A stretch of 13,972 nucleotides of DNA from JBEGQX01 sp041180805 (GCA_041180805.1 JBEGQX010000207.1:1-13972), one strand, 5' to 3'; numbered from the stretch's first letter, positions 1-8,200 are shown. The notes: generated by a model not told the origin, from the letters alone. Made by a program: numbers and translations.

Positions 1-23
1 GGCTGAAGTTAGATGTAAAGCAT

Positions 24-28
24 GGAGG
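24..28 (+). promoter_or_regulatory. Shine-Dalgarno GGAGG that sets the start of the BBP7 gene
   Basis: GGAGG at 24-28 overlaps the first in-frame ATG (22-24), so that ATG cannot be the start served by this site. Two more in-frame ATGs follow at 31 and 34. The one at 34 has a 5-base spacer and is preferred; the one at 31 is only 2 bases away. Confidence 0.7.
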
Positions 29-33
29 TTATG

Positions 34-1299
34 ATGAAGCGATTTGGAATGAAAACGGTTTTTGCTGCCATTCTGGGTATTCCCCTGGCTTTTGCTCAAA
101 CCGCACCTGAATCTTCCAAAGATGCACCGGCCAAGGCTCCGGATAATTCCTCTAATGCTGCGAATGCTGAATTACCTGCGGTTCCCACTGCCACCGCTTC
201 AGGGTCTGGCAGAACCGTTTATGGTGAAGTTGAATACTTGCTGTGGTGGATGAAAGGTATGGAATTACCTGCGTTGGCAACCACTAGTCCAAATGGAACA
301 GCCCAAGACCAGGCTGGGGTTCTGGGTGCACCGGGCACAACCAATCTTTTTGGTGGTAATTCGGTGAATACAAGTCCCCGCTCCGGTGGTCGGTTTGTGG
401 CGGGTGCCTGGCTTGATAATGAACAAAATATGGGGTTGGAAGCCGAGTTCTTGTTTTTGGAAACCAAGGCAACAAGATTTAGTGCCTCCTCGGATGGTAG
501 TGCAGGCAGTCAGATTCTTGCAAGGCCATACACAAACGCAAACGATAATGTCGCCTCTTCCATTCGTGTGGCTTTCCCTGGGGATGTTTCAGGAAATCTG
601 GCTGCGCAGGCGACCACCACGGGTCTGGTGGGTGGGGGCGTGATATTCCGCCAGAACCTTGAGCATTTCCAAAGGGATAATTTTCGCCTGGATGGTCTGG
701 TTGGTTATCGCGCCATGACCTTTTCGGAAGGTGTTGGTATTTACAATAACATGACTAATATTGATCCTAATAATCCGAATTTTGTTCCACTGGGCACCAG
801 GATTGATTCCATGGATAGCATCAAGACCAGTAACACCTTCAATGGTTTTGAAGCAGGTCTGGCTGGAAAGTTTTTCAACGGCCCGATTAGCCTTCTTTTG
901 GATGGAAGAATAGCCCTGGGTATGAACCATGTCACCGGGGAGATCAGCGGGGCAACAAATGTAAACGTACCCCTGAACGGTTCGATCACTTATCCAGGTG
1001 GGCTATACGCGCTATCCAGCAATATTGGAAATTATGGCCATCAGACTGTGTCCATCATTCCACAATTTAACGCCAAGGCGGGTTATCAATTGAATTCAAT
1101 GACCAAGATTACATTTGGCTACAATCTGCTTGTATGGAGTGCTGTAACCCGGGCAGGCTTGGATATCGACCAGGTGGTAAACCCTAACCTCATGCCCGGC
1201 AGTAGTACATCGGGTGGCCCTGCCAGGCCAAGCTTTGGTTTCAACAGTTCCACTTTTTGGGCCCAGGGACTTTCCCTTGGGGCGGAATTCAATTACTAA
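34..1299 (+). CDS. BBP7-family outer-membrane beta-barrel protein (secreted)
   Basis: The predicted product is 421 residues. It begins with a signal peptide (basic MKRFGMK, then a hydrophobic stretch ending near AFAQ), followed by a Pro/Ala/Ser-rich linker to about residue 55. The mature part opens with the family-typical segment GEVEYLLWWMKGMELP, then LGAPGTTNLFGG and SGGRFVAGAWLDNEQNMGLE. This pattern of alternating aromatic and Gly/Asn-rich strands is what I know from planctomycete BBP7 barrel proteins. The protein ends in SLGAEFNY, a terminal aromatic as expected for an outer-membrane barrel strand. It should sit in the outer membrane; its cargo or role is unknown. The start at 34 is chosen from the Shine-Dalgarno at 24-28; ATGs at 22 and 31 are in frame. 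The gene runs convergently into the HEAT-repeat gene with an 11-base gap and no terminator. The upstream promoter lies outside the window. Confidence 0.85.
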   Translation: MKRFGMKTVFAAILGIPLAFAQTAPESSKDAPAKAPDNSSNAANAELPAVPTATASGSGRTVYGEVEYLLWWMKGMELPALATTSPNGTAQDQAGVLGAPGTTNLFGGNSVNTSPRSGGRFVAGAWLDNEQNMGLEAEFLFLETKATRFSASSDGSAGSQILARPYTNANDNVASSIRVAFPGDVSGNLAAQATTTGLVGGGVIFRQNLEHFQRDNFRLDGLVGYRAMTFSEGVGIYNNMTNIDPNNPNFVPLGTRIDSMDSIKTSNTFNGFEAGLAGKFFNGPISLLLDGRIALGMNHVTGEISGATNVNVPLNGSITYPGGLYALSSNIGNYGHQTVSIIPQFNAKAGYQLNSMTKITFGYNLLVWSAVTRAGLDIDQVVNPNLMPGSSTSGGPARPSFGFNSSTFWAQGLSLGAEFNY

Positions 1300-1310
1300 T
1301 AGAGCCTGCC

Positions 1311-2921
1311 TTATTCGCCCAGATGGTTCGTCTTGATCTTTTGTTTTGCTGCCTGCCCCAATTTGTTTCTACCAGCCTTTTTGGCCACATGTTCCAAGAG
1401 TTCAAAGGCGATTTTTCGTGCCTTTGCATCCTGTTCCGCAAAATGAAACCCAACATAGAAAAGGCATTCCAGGTCGAGCCAGGATTGCTTTTTTAAAGTT
1501 TCAAAAAGCGGGAAGTCATCGCGATGTGCCAGGGAAAGAAGTATGTGCAGCGCCGGGTCACCATGGCGCGCATCCACTCCCAGTTCCCTTGATGAAAGCT
1601 TTAGCAGGCAGCAACCAAGTTCCAATTTGGTATCCAGTGGGCAGCCAGCATCGCGGGTTAGAATTTTCAAATAAGCTGACGCTTCCTGGTACTTCTTTTT
1701 TTTGCGAAGCTCCTGTGCTTTTTCCTTTAGCGCATCATTCAACACGGCAGCATCTGATTCCCGCATTAGAAACAAAAGCGGGTCAGCGTTTCGGTCGCCG
1801 GTTTCTATCAGGTCATGAAGTTGTTTTAGGATTGAACCATGCCACCATTTTCCAAATTCCTGGATGAATCCGGCCAGCAACCGGGCCAGGTTCCAGGAGT
1901 AATCATAATTTTTTTCGCCTAGCAGCGATTCGATGAGTGCTTTTTGGCCCGGCTTGGATTTTGCCGCCAGTGCGCAAGCCGCCTCTCGCAAACCCCTGTC
2001 TGGGTGCCTGGTTTGTTGTGCGATCAAGCCAGCAATTTCAGAATCAGGTTGCTGGCATAATTTTTCCAATGCCAAATGCCTGCCTGCTGGATCGGGGGTG
2101 TGAAATAACGGCAGCCATTCCTTGAATGTCTTGGAATCAGCCTTTAATTTTTGAAGTAATAGCAAGGCGGGCGCGGCGATGCGAAAGTCCCCTGCCCCCG
2201 CGCATTGAACCAATTTGCGAATGTTTTCCGCAGTGCTGGCGATGTTGTTTTTTCCAAGGGAACTCAAGGCGGAAGCCCTTACCTCTGGCGGATGATTCGG
2301 GCCTATGCGATCCCAAAGCGCCTTGCTGCCGGATGGGTCATCCATGGTGCTCAGCAACCGTGTTACCGCCTGGTTGGTGGCTCGTGAAATTCCAGGCTTT
2401 TTGGCCAGTTCACCCACCACCTTGGCAATGGACTTCACCTGCGAAGCGGATCTGGTTTCCATGGAAGCCGCAATCGCGCTAGCGGTTCCCTCCACCATTC
2501 CTGGGTCGGAATCTGTCAGTAATTCAATGGCAGCCTGGTCTGCGCTTGCATGGCAAGCCTTGGCGACTGCGGCGCCTATATACCTTCTCAAGCCCGGGGA
2601 TACCTTGGGTAGTTCTGCCAAAAGGGTTTTTACTCCCTTGGCTCCCATCTTGGCGATGCTGTTGGCAGCTTCCTCGCCCTCCCGGCCACCTTGCGGAAAC
2701 TTTTCCAGAAGCGCATCCAAGGCACCTTCATAGCGTATCTTTCCCAAACCGATGATTGCCTGCAGACGAACTTCACTCTCGCTGTCTTTCATGGCTTGCA
2801 TGAGAGCCTTGCCGGATGCTGTATCCGGTGATTCCATAGCACCCATGATCACCGCTGCGGATGATCGAACCAGGGGTGATTCATCTTCCAACAGCAAATC
2901 GATGATTTTTCGATAATTCAT
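1311..2921 (-). CDS. HEAT-repeat protein, function unknown
   Basis: The product is 536 residues, without signal peptide or membrane segments, so probably cytoplasmic. The first 300 or so residues are successive helical pairs of HEAT type, for example DESPLVRSSAAVIMGAMESP, DSESEVRLQAIIGLGKI and HPPEVRASALSSLGK. The remaining part is also helical (for example HPDRGLREAACALAAKS) but the repeats are more degenerate, ending in a Lys-rich tail. HEAT solenoids bind proteins or act as scaffolds; no catalytic motif is visible. The ATG at 2921 is chosen because GGAG lies 7 bases upstream; an in-frame TTG at 2936 would extend the protein by five residues but has no such site. The nearest upstream gene (methyltransferase) is separated by a terminator, so this gene probably has its own transcript, although I see no convincing promoter. 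Confidence 0.85.
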   Translation of the reverse strand: MNYRKIIDLLLEDESPLVRSSAAVIMGAMESPDTASGKALMQAMKDSESEVRLQAIIGLGKIRYEGALDALLEKFPQGGREGEEAANSIAKMGAKGVKTLLAELPKVSPGLRRYIGAAVAKACHASADQAAIELLTDSDPGMVEGTASAIAASMETRSASQVKSIAKVVGELAKKPGISRATNQAVTRLLSTMDDPSGSKALWDRIGPNHPPEVRASALSSLGKNNIASTAENIRKLVQCAGAGDFRIAAPALLLLQKLKADSKTFKEWLPLFHTPDPAGRHLALEKLCQQPDSEIAGLIAQQTRHPDRGLREAACALAAKSKPGQKALIESLLGEKNYDYSWNLARLLAGFIQEFGKWWHGSILKQLHDLIETGDRNADPLLFLMRESDAAVLNDALKEKAQELRKKKKYQEASAYLKILTRDAGCPLDTKLELGCCLLKLSSRELGVDARHGDPALHILLSLAHRDDFPLFETLKKQSWLDLECLFYVGFHFAEQDAKARKIAFELLEHVAKKAGRNKLGQAAKQKIKTNHLGE

Positions 2922-2928
2922 GATGGTT

Positions 2929-2932
2929 CTCC
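2929..2932 (-). promoter_or_regulatory. Shine-Dalgarno GGAG deciding the HEAT-gene start
   Basis: On the minus strand GGAG (2932 down to 2929) is followed by 7 bases and ATG at 2921. It lies downstream of the alternative TTG codon at 2936, and therefore favours the shorter reading frame. Confidence 0.7.
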
Positions 2933-2969
2933 ACAATATAGACTACCCCCATGGGTGGAGAAAAGGCAT

Positions 2970-3006
2970 AAAAAACAGGCCCTCAAGTCGGATAATGACC
3001 GAGGGC
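2970..3006 (-). terminator. Rho-independent terminator after the methyltransferase gene
   Basis: GAGGGC (3001-3006 read on the plus strand) pairs with GCCCTC (2979-2984), and an inner GTC/GAC pair extends the stem. On the minus strand the hairpin is followed after three bases by six T (2975-2970). This is 33 bases past the methyltransferase stop codon. The plus-strand side also has a run of T (3012-3017), so the element could work in both directions, but no plus-strand gene ends here. Confidence 0.75.
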
Positions 3007-3038
3007 GGCAGTTTTTTGGGTGAGCTCTCGCAACCAAC

Positions 3039-3917
3039 CTAGCGATAGTTGTGGAAATAATTCTTCAGGGTTGTTTTGAAATGCTGCCAACCGGATTGTT
3101 CATCGCCAGCGGTGATGATTGTTCCTAACGAGGTGGATGCGTATGGCCCAAGCTGTAGTTTCAGGTGGGGTAATTTGTCGTAGGGGGGTTGATCCACATA
3201 AAGATCTTCGGGTTCATTCCCGGTGAAGAAATCCAGGCTTTCCATCTTGTGGCCACAACCTTCCACAAGTTCCTTTAGGAATTCGAAATCCTTTTTGCGG
3301 AAAATAACGATTGGGTTGTTATCCACGGTTCCATCATTGGAAGCGACATTGAATTCGGTTGTATGAACAGCAACTCCGCCCTTTTTGAGAAACTTGGTCA
3401 TATTAATCATGAACTGGATTCCGGCTCTAAGTGTGCCAAGATGCTCAATGGAACAGGAAGACCAGATAAAGTCGTATTTTCCCAGGTCGCTGGGCATTTT
3501 GTTCATGTCCACAACCTTGAAGTTTACATGCTTTTTGAAATGTTCCAGCGGACAGATATTTTCCTGAACCAAGGCATCAATGTTGGCAGCATGCTGGCCC
3601 GTGGAAGCCCAACCCGCTTTCTTTGCGCCTTCCTCATCCATATCCGTTGCCAGGATATCGCAGCCATACTTGGCGAACAGGGAGATCAGAGGTTCCTTAC
3701 CCACGGCAAAACCCAAGCCTTTTTTACCTGGCTGAAGCATACCCCGTTCATGCAAAGCCTGTGCGATGTAGCACCATTCCCAATCCTTGCGGTGCAGTCT
3801 TCCGGGCTGACAGTTTAATTCCGCCGACCATTTTGCGAAATCAGGGGAAAGTAATTGTTTCTTGGTGCATGCGGAAGATATCAACATCAGAGCCGTTTCC
3901 TTCAACTTGTTATGCAT
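3039..3917 (-). CDS. class I SAM-dependent methyltransferase, substrate unknown
   Basis: The product is 292 residues with a Rossmann-type methyltransferase core. Motif I is GLGFAVGKEPL (about residues 67-77), which binds SAM; motif II is the acidic ILATDMDEEG (about 88-97); VNFKVVDMNKMPSDLGKYDF (131-150) leads into strand 4; and IWSSCSIEHLG (151-161) is the post-strand-4 motif, with the His often seen before the catalytic region. The LGFAVGKEPL variant resembles methyltransferases I associate with surface glycan or sugar modification, but no glycosyltransferase is nearby, so the substrate is open. There is no signal peptide. ATG at 3917 has no Shine-Dalgarno and sits 2 bases from an inverted repeat. 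Met11 (ATG at 3887) has AAGGA 10 bases upstream and is a reasonable alternative start. It is divergent from the diheme gene. Confidence 0.85.
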   Translation of the reverse strand: MHNKLKETALMLISSACTKKQLLSPDFAKWSAELNCQPGRLHRKDWEWCYIAQALHERGMLQPGKKGLGFAVGKEPLISLFAKYGCDILATDMDEEGAKKAGWASTGQHAANIDALVQENICPLEHFKKHVNFKVVDMNKMPSDLGKYDFIWSSCSIEHLGTLRAGIQFMINMTKFLKKGGVAVHTTEFNVASNDGTVDNNPIVIFRKKDFEFLKELVEGCGHKMESLDFFTGNEPEDLYVDQPPYDKLPHLKLQLGPYASTSLGTIITAGDEQSGWQHFKTTLKNYFHNYR

Positions 3918-3919
3918 GT

Positions 3920-3939
3920 AGCATTTTCGGGGAAATGCT
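3920..3939. repeat. perfect 7-bp inverted repeat at the methyltransferase start
   Basis: AGCATTT (3920-3926) and AAATGCT (3933-3939) form a perfect inverted repeat around the 6-base centre TCGGGG. It is only 2 bases from the methyltransferase ATG (3917) in the 150-base divergent region. A weaker repeat, AGAAC/GTTCT (3943-3947 and 3955-3959), lies beside it. The 20-base repeat could be an operator for a dimeric regulator or an mRNA hairpin that hides the start. The rest of the 3918-4067 gap shows no convincing promoter; TAATAT at 4036-4041 is the only -10-like string, without a good -35 partner. Confidence 0.5.
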
Positions 3940-4067
3940 GTAAGAACAGTCTAAGTTCTAAACAATTCGTGGACATTTGATCAACTTCAGTTCCAATTTT
4001 GTCTGGTATTGCTGGTGAAATAGCCATTTTTAGGGTAATATTTACTTGTTAGTCCTGCCTCTGTGCA

Positions 4068-6668
4068 ATGAATGGCCTAAAAGTAATGCTGCAAATACTG
4101 TTTGCCTATATGTGGGTGCTGGGTGCGGAACCTTCTTCCGAATATGAAAAGGTTGTAAAGCCTCTTTTCCAGGCGCGCTGCCTGGCATGCCACGGCGCTC
4201 TTAAGCAAAATGGCAATCTCCGGCTGGATACTGTGGCTTCCATGCTCAAGGGTGGAAAGCACGGGCCTGTAATCCAACTTCAAAAACCGGAACAAAGTGA
4301 ACTTCTTGTGCGGATTCGCAGCCATGAAGAAACCGAAAAGATGCCTCCGGATGGTGAACCGGTGGAGGCATTACAAATTCTGGCGATTGAAAAGTGGATT
4401 CGGGCCGGGGCCCCTGCTCCTTCAAGGGATATTCCTGAATCGGACCCTCGGGATCACTGGGCTTTCAAGTCTCCACTCAAGAAGCAAATTAAAGGTACTG
4501 CCAATCCCATTGATTATTTTCTGAACCTGGGGTGGGAGCAGAATGCACTGAAGCCACAATCCCCGGCGGACAAGCGTACCCTTTTGCGACGGGTATTTCT
4601 GGACCTAACCGGGTTGCCACCCTTGGAAGATGATTACAAGCAATTTCTAGAGGATACCTCGCCTGAGGCTTACTCCAAAGTTGTGGATCGGCTTCTTGCT
4701 TCCAAACAATATTCAGAGCGCTGGGCCAGGCATTGGATGGATGTATGGCGCTATTCCGATTGGTGGGGATTAGGCGCGGAACTACGAAACAGCCAAAAAC
4801 ATATCTGGCACTGGCGTGATTGGATCATGGAATCCCTGGACAAGGATGTCGCATACGATGAAATGATCCGCCAGATGCTTGCAGCGGATGAACTTTACCC
4901 TGCCGATGAAAGCAAGCTTCGTGCGACTGGTTATCTGGCACGCCAGTATTTCAAGTTTAATCGTAATTCCTGGATGGAAGAAACGCTCGAGCATACATTC
5001 AAGGGTTTCATGGGTATTACCATTAATTGTGTGCGCTGCCACGACCATAAGTACGATCCCATTGCCCAAACGGAATACTACAATCTGAGAGCATTTTTTG
5101 AGCCCTATCAAGTGCGTGGAGACATGGTGGCTGGGGAAGCGGATTTTGAAAAGAATGCGATTCCCAGGGTGTTCGATTGCAACTTGGAAGCGCCCACCTG
5201 GTTTTTGGTGCGTGGCGATGAGAAGAACCCCAAAAAGGATGCCAGCATACCCCCGGCTTTGCCTGCATTTTTATCCTCTGGGCCATTGAAGCTAACCGAG
5301 GTCAAGCTTCCTCCGGAAGCGCATTCACCCCAGTTGAAGAAACTGGTGTTGGAGAATGCCCAAAAGCAAGCGCGGGAAAAGATATCCCTGGCGACCAAGG
5401 CTCTGGAGGAAGGCAAAAAAGAAACTTCCAAAACACCTCCAGAAAAACTGCAATACCTGGAGAAAAATCTGGAGGTAGCCCAAGCCGAGGAAAAGGCGCT
5501 GGAGCCACGCTGGAACGCAACCCGTTTGAAAGTGTTGGAACCTGCCAGTCAGGCGTTCAAGGAAGCATCCCAAAAGGCCGCCATGCTTGAAAAGCTTTCC
5601 GTAATGTTGAAGGCTGAAGCCGACCTGATGCAAGGCAAACTCGAATTGGCGGGCGCCGCCAAGGGCAAGGAGGATGCTGCCAAAAAGAAGGTGGAAGCTT
5701 CCCAGAAGGCTTTCGATGCCGCGAAAAAAGCCAGCGAAAGCCCCGGAGATGTGTTCACCCCACTAAAGGGTTCCTTGAAAACTCTGGAATCCAACCTGGA
5801 GAATGAAACCTCTCGCAATAAACCCTTCCCCACAACAAGCACCGGTAGAAGGACGGCGCTTGCCGGATGGATGACTTCCCGTGAAAACCCCCTTACAGCA
5901 AGGGTGGCGGTCAATCACATGTGGGCCAGGCACTTTGGTAAGCCCCTGGTGGCAACCATCTTTGATTTTGGCCGCAAAGGATCGCTTCCAACCCACCCGG
6001 AACTTTTGGATTGGCTGGCTGTTGATTTCATGGAACATGGCTGGAGCATGAAACATCTGCACAGAATTATGGTTACTTCCAAGGCTTATCAGATGAGTTC
6101 CTCGAACCGTGGAGCGGAAGCGAACGCATCCAAGGACCCTGAAAACAAATACCTTTGGAGAATGAACCCCCGCAGGCTGGAATCTCAGGCTGTGCGCGAT
6201 TCCCAGCTTGTGCTTTCCGGGCAGTTGGATTTCACTTTTGGTGGCCCCAGCATACCTTCGGCCCAGCAAACCCTCTCTACTCGCAGGGCGATTTATTTCT
6301 TCCAGTCTCACAATGATCACGACCGGTTTCTTTCCCAGTTTGATGATGCAAATGTTCTCGAGTGTTATCGCAGGGAGGAAAGCATCCTTCCCCAGCAGGC
6401 ACTCACCCTGGCCAATAGTGGATTCACGCTGGACAGGGCGACAGGGATCCATCAAAGGTTGACCAAAGAACCATCCCTGGCAGACCAGGATAAATTTTTG
6501 GATAGGGTGTTTGAATTGGTGCTTGGTACCCAGCCAACCATGGAAGAAAGGGCAGCCTGCTCGGAAGCCATGGATGCCTGGCGAAAGGCATCCCCGGAGA
6601 AAGGGCGCGACAGGCTGTTACTAATTCACTCGATCTTGAATCACAACGATTTTATCACGGTGCGATGA
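4068..6668 (+). CDS. PSCyt1-DUF1549-DUF1553 diheme cytochrome-domain protein
   Basis: The product is 866 residues with a short N-terminal hydrophobic export signal (about residues 6-20). A planctomycete cytochrome c domain (PSCyt1) follows with the heme motif C38-LA-C41-H42. DUF1549 covers roughly residues 125-345, with LLRRVFLDLTGLPP, ERWARHWMDVWRYSD and a second heme-type motif C321-VR-C324-H325. Residues about 422-560 are a Lys/Glu/Ala-rich stretch likely to form coiled coil. DUF1553 follows (about 592-866), with NPLTARVAVNHMWARHFG and LPTHPELLDWLA. The protein should be exported and carry covalent heme. Its reaction is not established; the family is abundant in planctomycetes and usually paired with DUF1501, as here (ATGA overlap). 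The ATG at 4068 has no clear Shine-Dalgarno; Met7 (4086) is an alternative. Confidence 0.9.
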   Translation: MNGLKVMLQILFAYMWVLGAEPSSEYEKVVKPLFQARCLACHGALKQNGNLRLDTVASMLKGGKHGPVIQLQKPEQSELLVRIRSHEETEKMPPDGEPVEALQILAIEKWIRAGAPAPSRDIPESDPRDHWAFKSPLKKQIKGTANPIDYFLNLGWEQNALKPQSPADKRTLLRRVFLDLTGLPPLEDDYKQFLEDTSPEAYSKVVDRLLASKQYSERWARHWMDVWRYSDWWGLGAELRNSQKHIWHWRDWIMESLDKDVAYDEMIRQMLAADELYPADESKLRATGYLARQYFKFNRNSWMEETLEHTFKGFMGITINCVRCHDHKYDPIAQTEYYNLRAFFEPYQVRGDMVAGEADFEKNAIPRVFDCNLEAPTWFLVRGDEKNPKKDASIPPALPAFLSSGPLKLTEVKLPPEAHSPQLKKLVLENAQKQAREKISLATKALEEGKKETSKTPPEKLQYLEKNLEVAQAEEKALEPRWNATRLKVLEPASQAFKEASQKAAMLEKLSVMLKAEADLMQGKLELAGAAKGKEDAAKKKVEASQKAFDAAKKASESPGDVFTPLKGSLKTLESNLENETSRNKPFPTTSTGRRTALAGWMTSRENPLTARVAVNHMWARHFGKPLVATIFDFGRKGSLPTHPELLDWLAVDFMEHGWSMKHLHRIMVTSKAYQMSSSNRGAEANASKDPENKYLWRMNPRRLESQAVRDSQLVLSGQLDFTFGGPSIPSAQQTLSTRRAIYFFQSHNDHDRFLSQFDDANVLECYRREESILPQQALTLANSGFTLDRATGIHQRLTKEPSLADQDKFLDRVFELVLGTQPTMEERAACSEAMDAWRKASPEKGRDRLLLIHSILNHNDFITVR

Positions 6669-8122
6669 TCATGAACCAATTTGCGCAGCACAATCGCAGG
6701 GCTTTCCTTTCCGACCTTGGCATGGGTTTTACGGGAATGGCTTTTGGCGCGATGCTGCATCGGGATGGCATTTTACGCGCATCGGAAGGCGGTTGGAATC
6801 CACCCAATGGCAATAACCATTTTCCCGCCAGGGCGAAAAGTGTCATCTGGATTTTTCTGAATGGTGGTGTAAGTCACCTGGAGACTTTTGACCGCAAGCC
6901 CATGCTGGACAAGTATGCCGGGAAAAGCATCAACGAGACTCCATTCAAGGAGGTGCAGGACCCCGAGAAACTGAAACTCGCCAGGGTTACCGTGGTGAAT
7001 GATGCCAATGGCCAGCAGCGTAACAAGATATACCCCACACAGGTGGGTTTCAAAAAGCATGGTCAGTGTGGCATGGAAATCTCGGACTGGCTGCCCCACA
7101 TGGCTTCCTGTGCGGATCAGCTTTCCGTGGTTCGTTCCATGTACACCACGGATGACAATCATGGCGCCCAAACCCAGTTTCATTCTGGCAGGCACATGCT
7201 GGATGGTGAATTCCCCACTCTTGGTGCATGGGTGCACTATGGGCTTGGATCCCTGAACGACAACCTGCCCCAGTTTATTTCCATGGGGAACCGGGTTTAT
7301 TGGAATATCAAGGATGGTCATTATCTTGGCCCCATGCACGATGCTGTTCCCGTCAGGATAGATCCATCCAACCCGCTGGATTATGGCAAACCGGAAAGGC
7401 CACTGAACCCTTCCGAACAAAAGCTTGGGTTCGATCTCGTCTCAAGGCTTGATTCCATCAAGGCGGTTGAATATCCTTCGGACCCGGCTTTGATGGCAAG
7501 GATTAAGAGTTACGAGCTTGCCTTCCGCATGCAGAAGTCGCTGCCAGATGTTATGAATTTCGCCTCCGAAACCGAGGAAACCAAGAGCCTGTATGGATTG
7601 GACAAGCCACATTGCAGGGATTTCGGAATGCAGATGCTGGCCTCCCGCAGATTAGTCGAGCGGGGTGTGCGTTTTGTGCAGATCCAGCATGGTGCAGGTG
7701 GTGCAGGCGTATGGGATGCTCATGGCGGGCTTAGGAACAACCATAGTTCCAATTGCCTGAAAGTGGATCAGCCTATTGCCGCTTTGATCAAGGACCTGCG
7801 CCGGCGTGGATTGCTGGATCAGACTCTTGTCGTGGTGGCATCGGAATTCGGGCGTACCCCCGGAACGCAAGGTTCCGATGGCCGTGACCATCACATTTAT
7901 GGTTTTTCGGTGGTTCTTGCGGGTGGTGGCACCAAAGGTGGCTTTGTTCATGGCACCACGGATGAACTTGGGTTTCATGCCGTGGAAAACCGCCATTATG
8001 TGACAGATATCCATGCCACGATTCTACATCAGATGGGGCTGGATTCCCGCAGGCTTGAAATCCCCGGCAGAAAGCGCCTGGACATTGACCATGGCAAGGT
8101 CATTCGGGAAATCCTTGCCTGA
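6665..8122 (+). CDS. DUF1501 family protein with twin-arginine-type signal
   Basis: The product is 485 residues. The N-terminus has paired arginines (R11-R12, in HNRRAFLSDLG) followed by a hydrophobic Gly/Ala/Met/Phe-rich stretch to about residue 32, as in Tat-exported DUF1501 proteins. The DUF1501 fold is related to alkaline phosphatase/sulfatase. Visible blocks are VIWIFLNGGVSHLETFD, VRSMYTTDDNHGAQTQFHSG, VASEFGRTPG, GRDHHIYGFSVVLAGGG and HYVTDIHATILHQMGLD; the conserved His and Asp residues in these blocks are candidate metal ligands. Activity and substrate are unknown. The ATG at 6665 overlaps the stop codon of the diheme gene (ATGA), which implies coupled translation and a joint job for the two proteins outside the cytoplasmic membrane. 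Met3 (6671) is an in-frame alternative; neither has a clear Shine-Dalgarno. Confidence 0.9.
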   Translation: MIMNQFAQHNRRAFLSDLGMGFTGMAFGAMLHRDGILRASEGGWNPPNGNNHFPARAKSVIWIFLNGGVSHLETFDRKPMLDKYAGKSINETPFKEVQDPEKLKLARVTVVNDANGQQRNKIYPTQVGFKKHGQCGMEISDWLPHMASCADQLSVVRSMYTTDDNHGAQTQFHSGRHMLDGEFPTLGAWVHYGLGSLNDNLPQFISMGNRVYWNIKDGHYLGPMHDAVPVRIDPSNPLDYGKPERPLNPSEQKLGFDLVSRLDSIKAVEYPSDPALMARIKSYELAFRMQKSLPDVMNFASETEETKSLYGLDKPHCRDFGMQMLASRRLVERGVRFVQIQHGAGGAGVWDAHGGLRNNHSSNCLKVDQPIAALIKDLRRRGLLDQTLVVVASEFGRTPGTQGSDGRDHHIYGFSVVLAGGGTKGGFVHGTTDELGFHAVENRHYVTDIHATILHQMGLDSRRLEIPGRKRLDIDHGKVIREILA

Positions 8123-8135
8123 TCCATTTCAAAAC

Positions 8136-8148
8136 GCACAATAAAGAT
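8136..8148. repeat. 13-base intergenic repeat, copy 1 (upstream of asd)
   Basis: GCACAATAAAGAT occurs here, 52 bases before the asd start, and again exactly at 11591-11603, the same way round on the plus strand. Neither copy is in a gene. A related string, CACAATATAGAC (10 of 12 matching), lies at 2932-2943, upstream of the HEAT gene. The role is unknown. Confidence 0.4.
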
Positions 8149-8200
8149 TGTCCCTGCTCGCATTCCAGCGGCATGGAAGACCTATTATCCGGGTGTAAAC

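Noticed and set aside
1262..1281. Hairpin CCCAGGGA/TCCCTTGGG near the end of the BBP7 gene as terminator
   Set aside because: It lies inside the coding sequence and neither strand has a T run after the stem.
2935..2940. TATATT (minus strand) as -10 box of the HEAT-repeat gene
   Set aside because: A start of transcription 6-7 bases downstream would cut off the Shine-Dalgarno at 2932-2929, and no -35 sequence is spaced correctly.
5763..6455. Long antisense open frame (minus strand) across the DUF1553 region
   Set aside because: It is opposite a well-conserved domain of the diheme protein, has no Shine-Dalgarno, and its translation shows no recognisable domain; it is a shadow frame.
6773..7420. 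Antisense open frame (minus strand) within the DUF1501 gene
   Set aside because: Shadow of the conserved DUF1501 frame, with no ribosome site or recognisable motif.
8123..8200. Lysine riboswitch or leader peptide before asd
   Set aside because: The 78-base gap is far too short for a lysine riboswitch, and no small frame rich in Lys or Thr codons is present; only a 5-bp TTCCA/TGGAA hairpin is visible.
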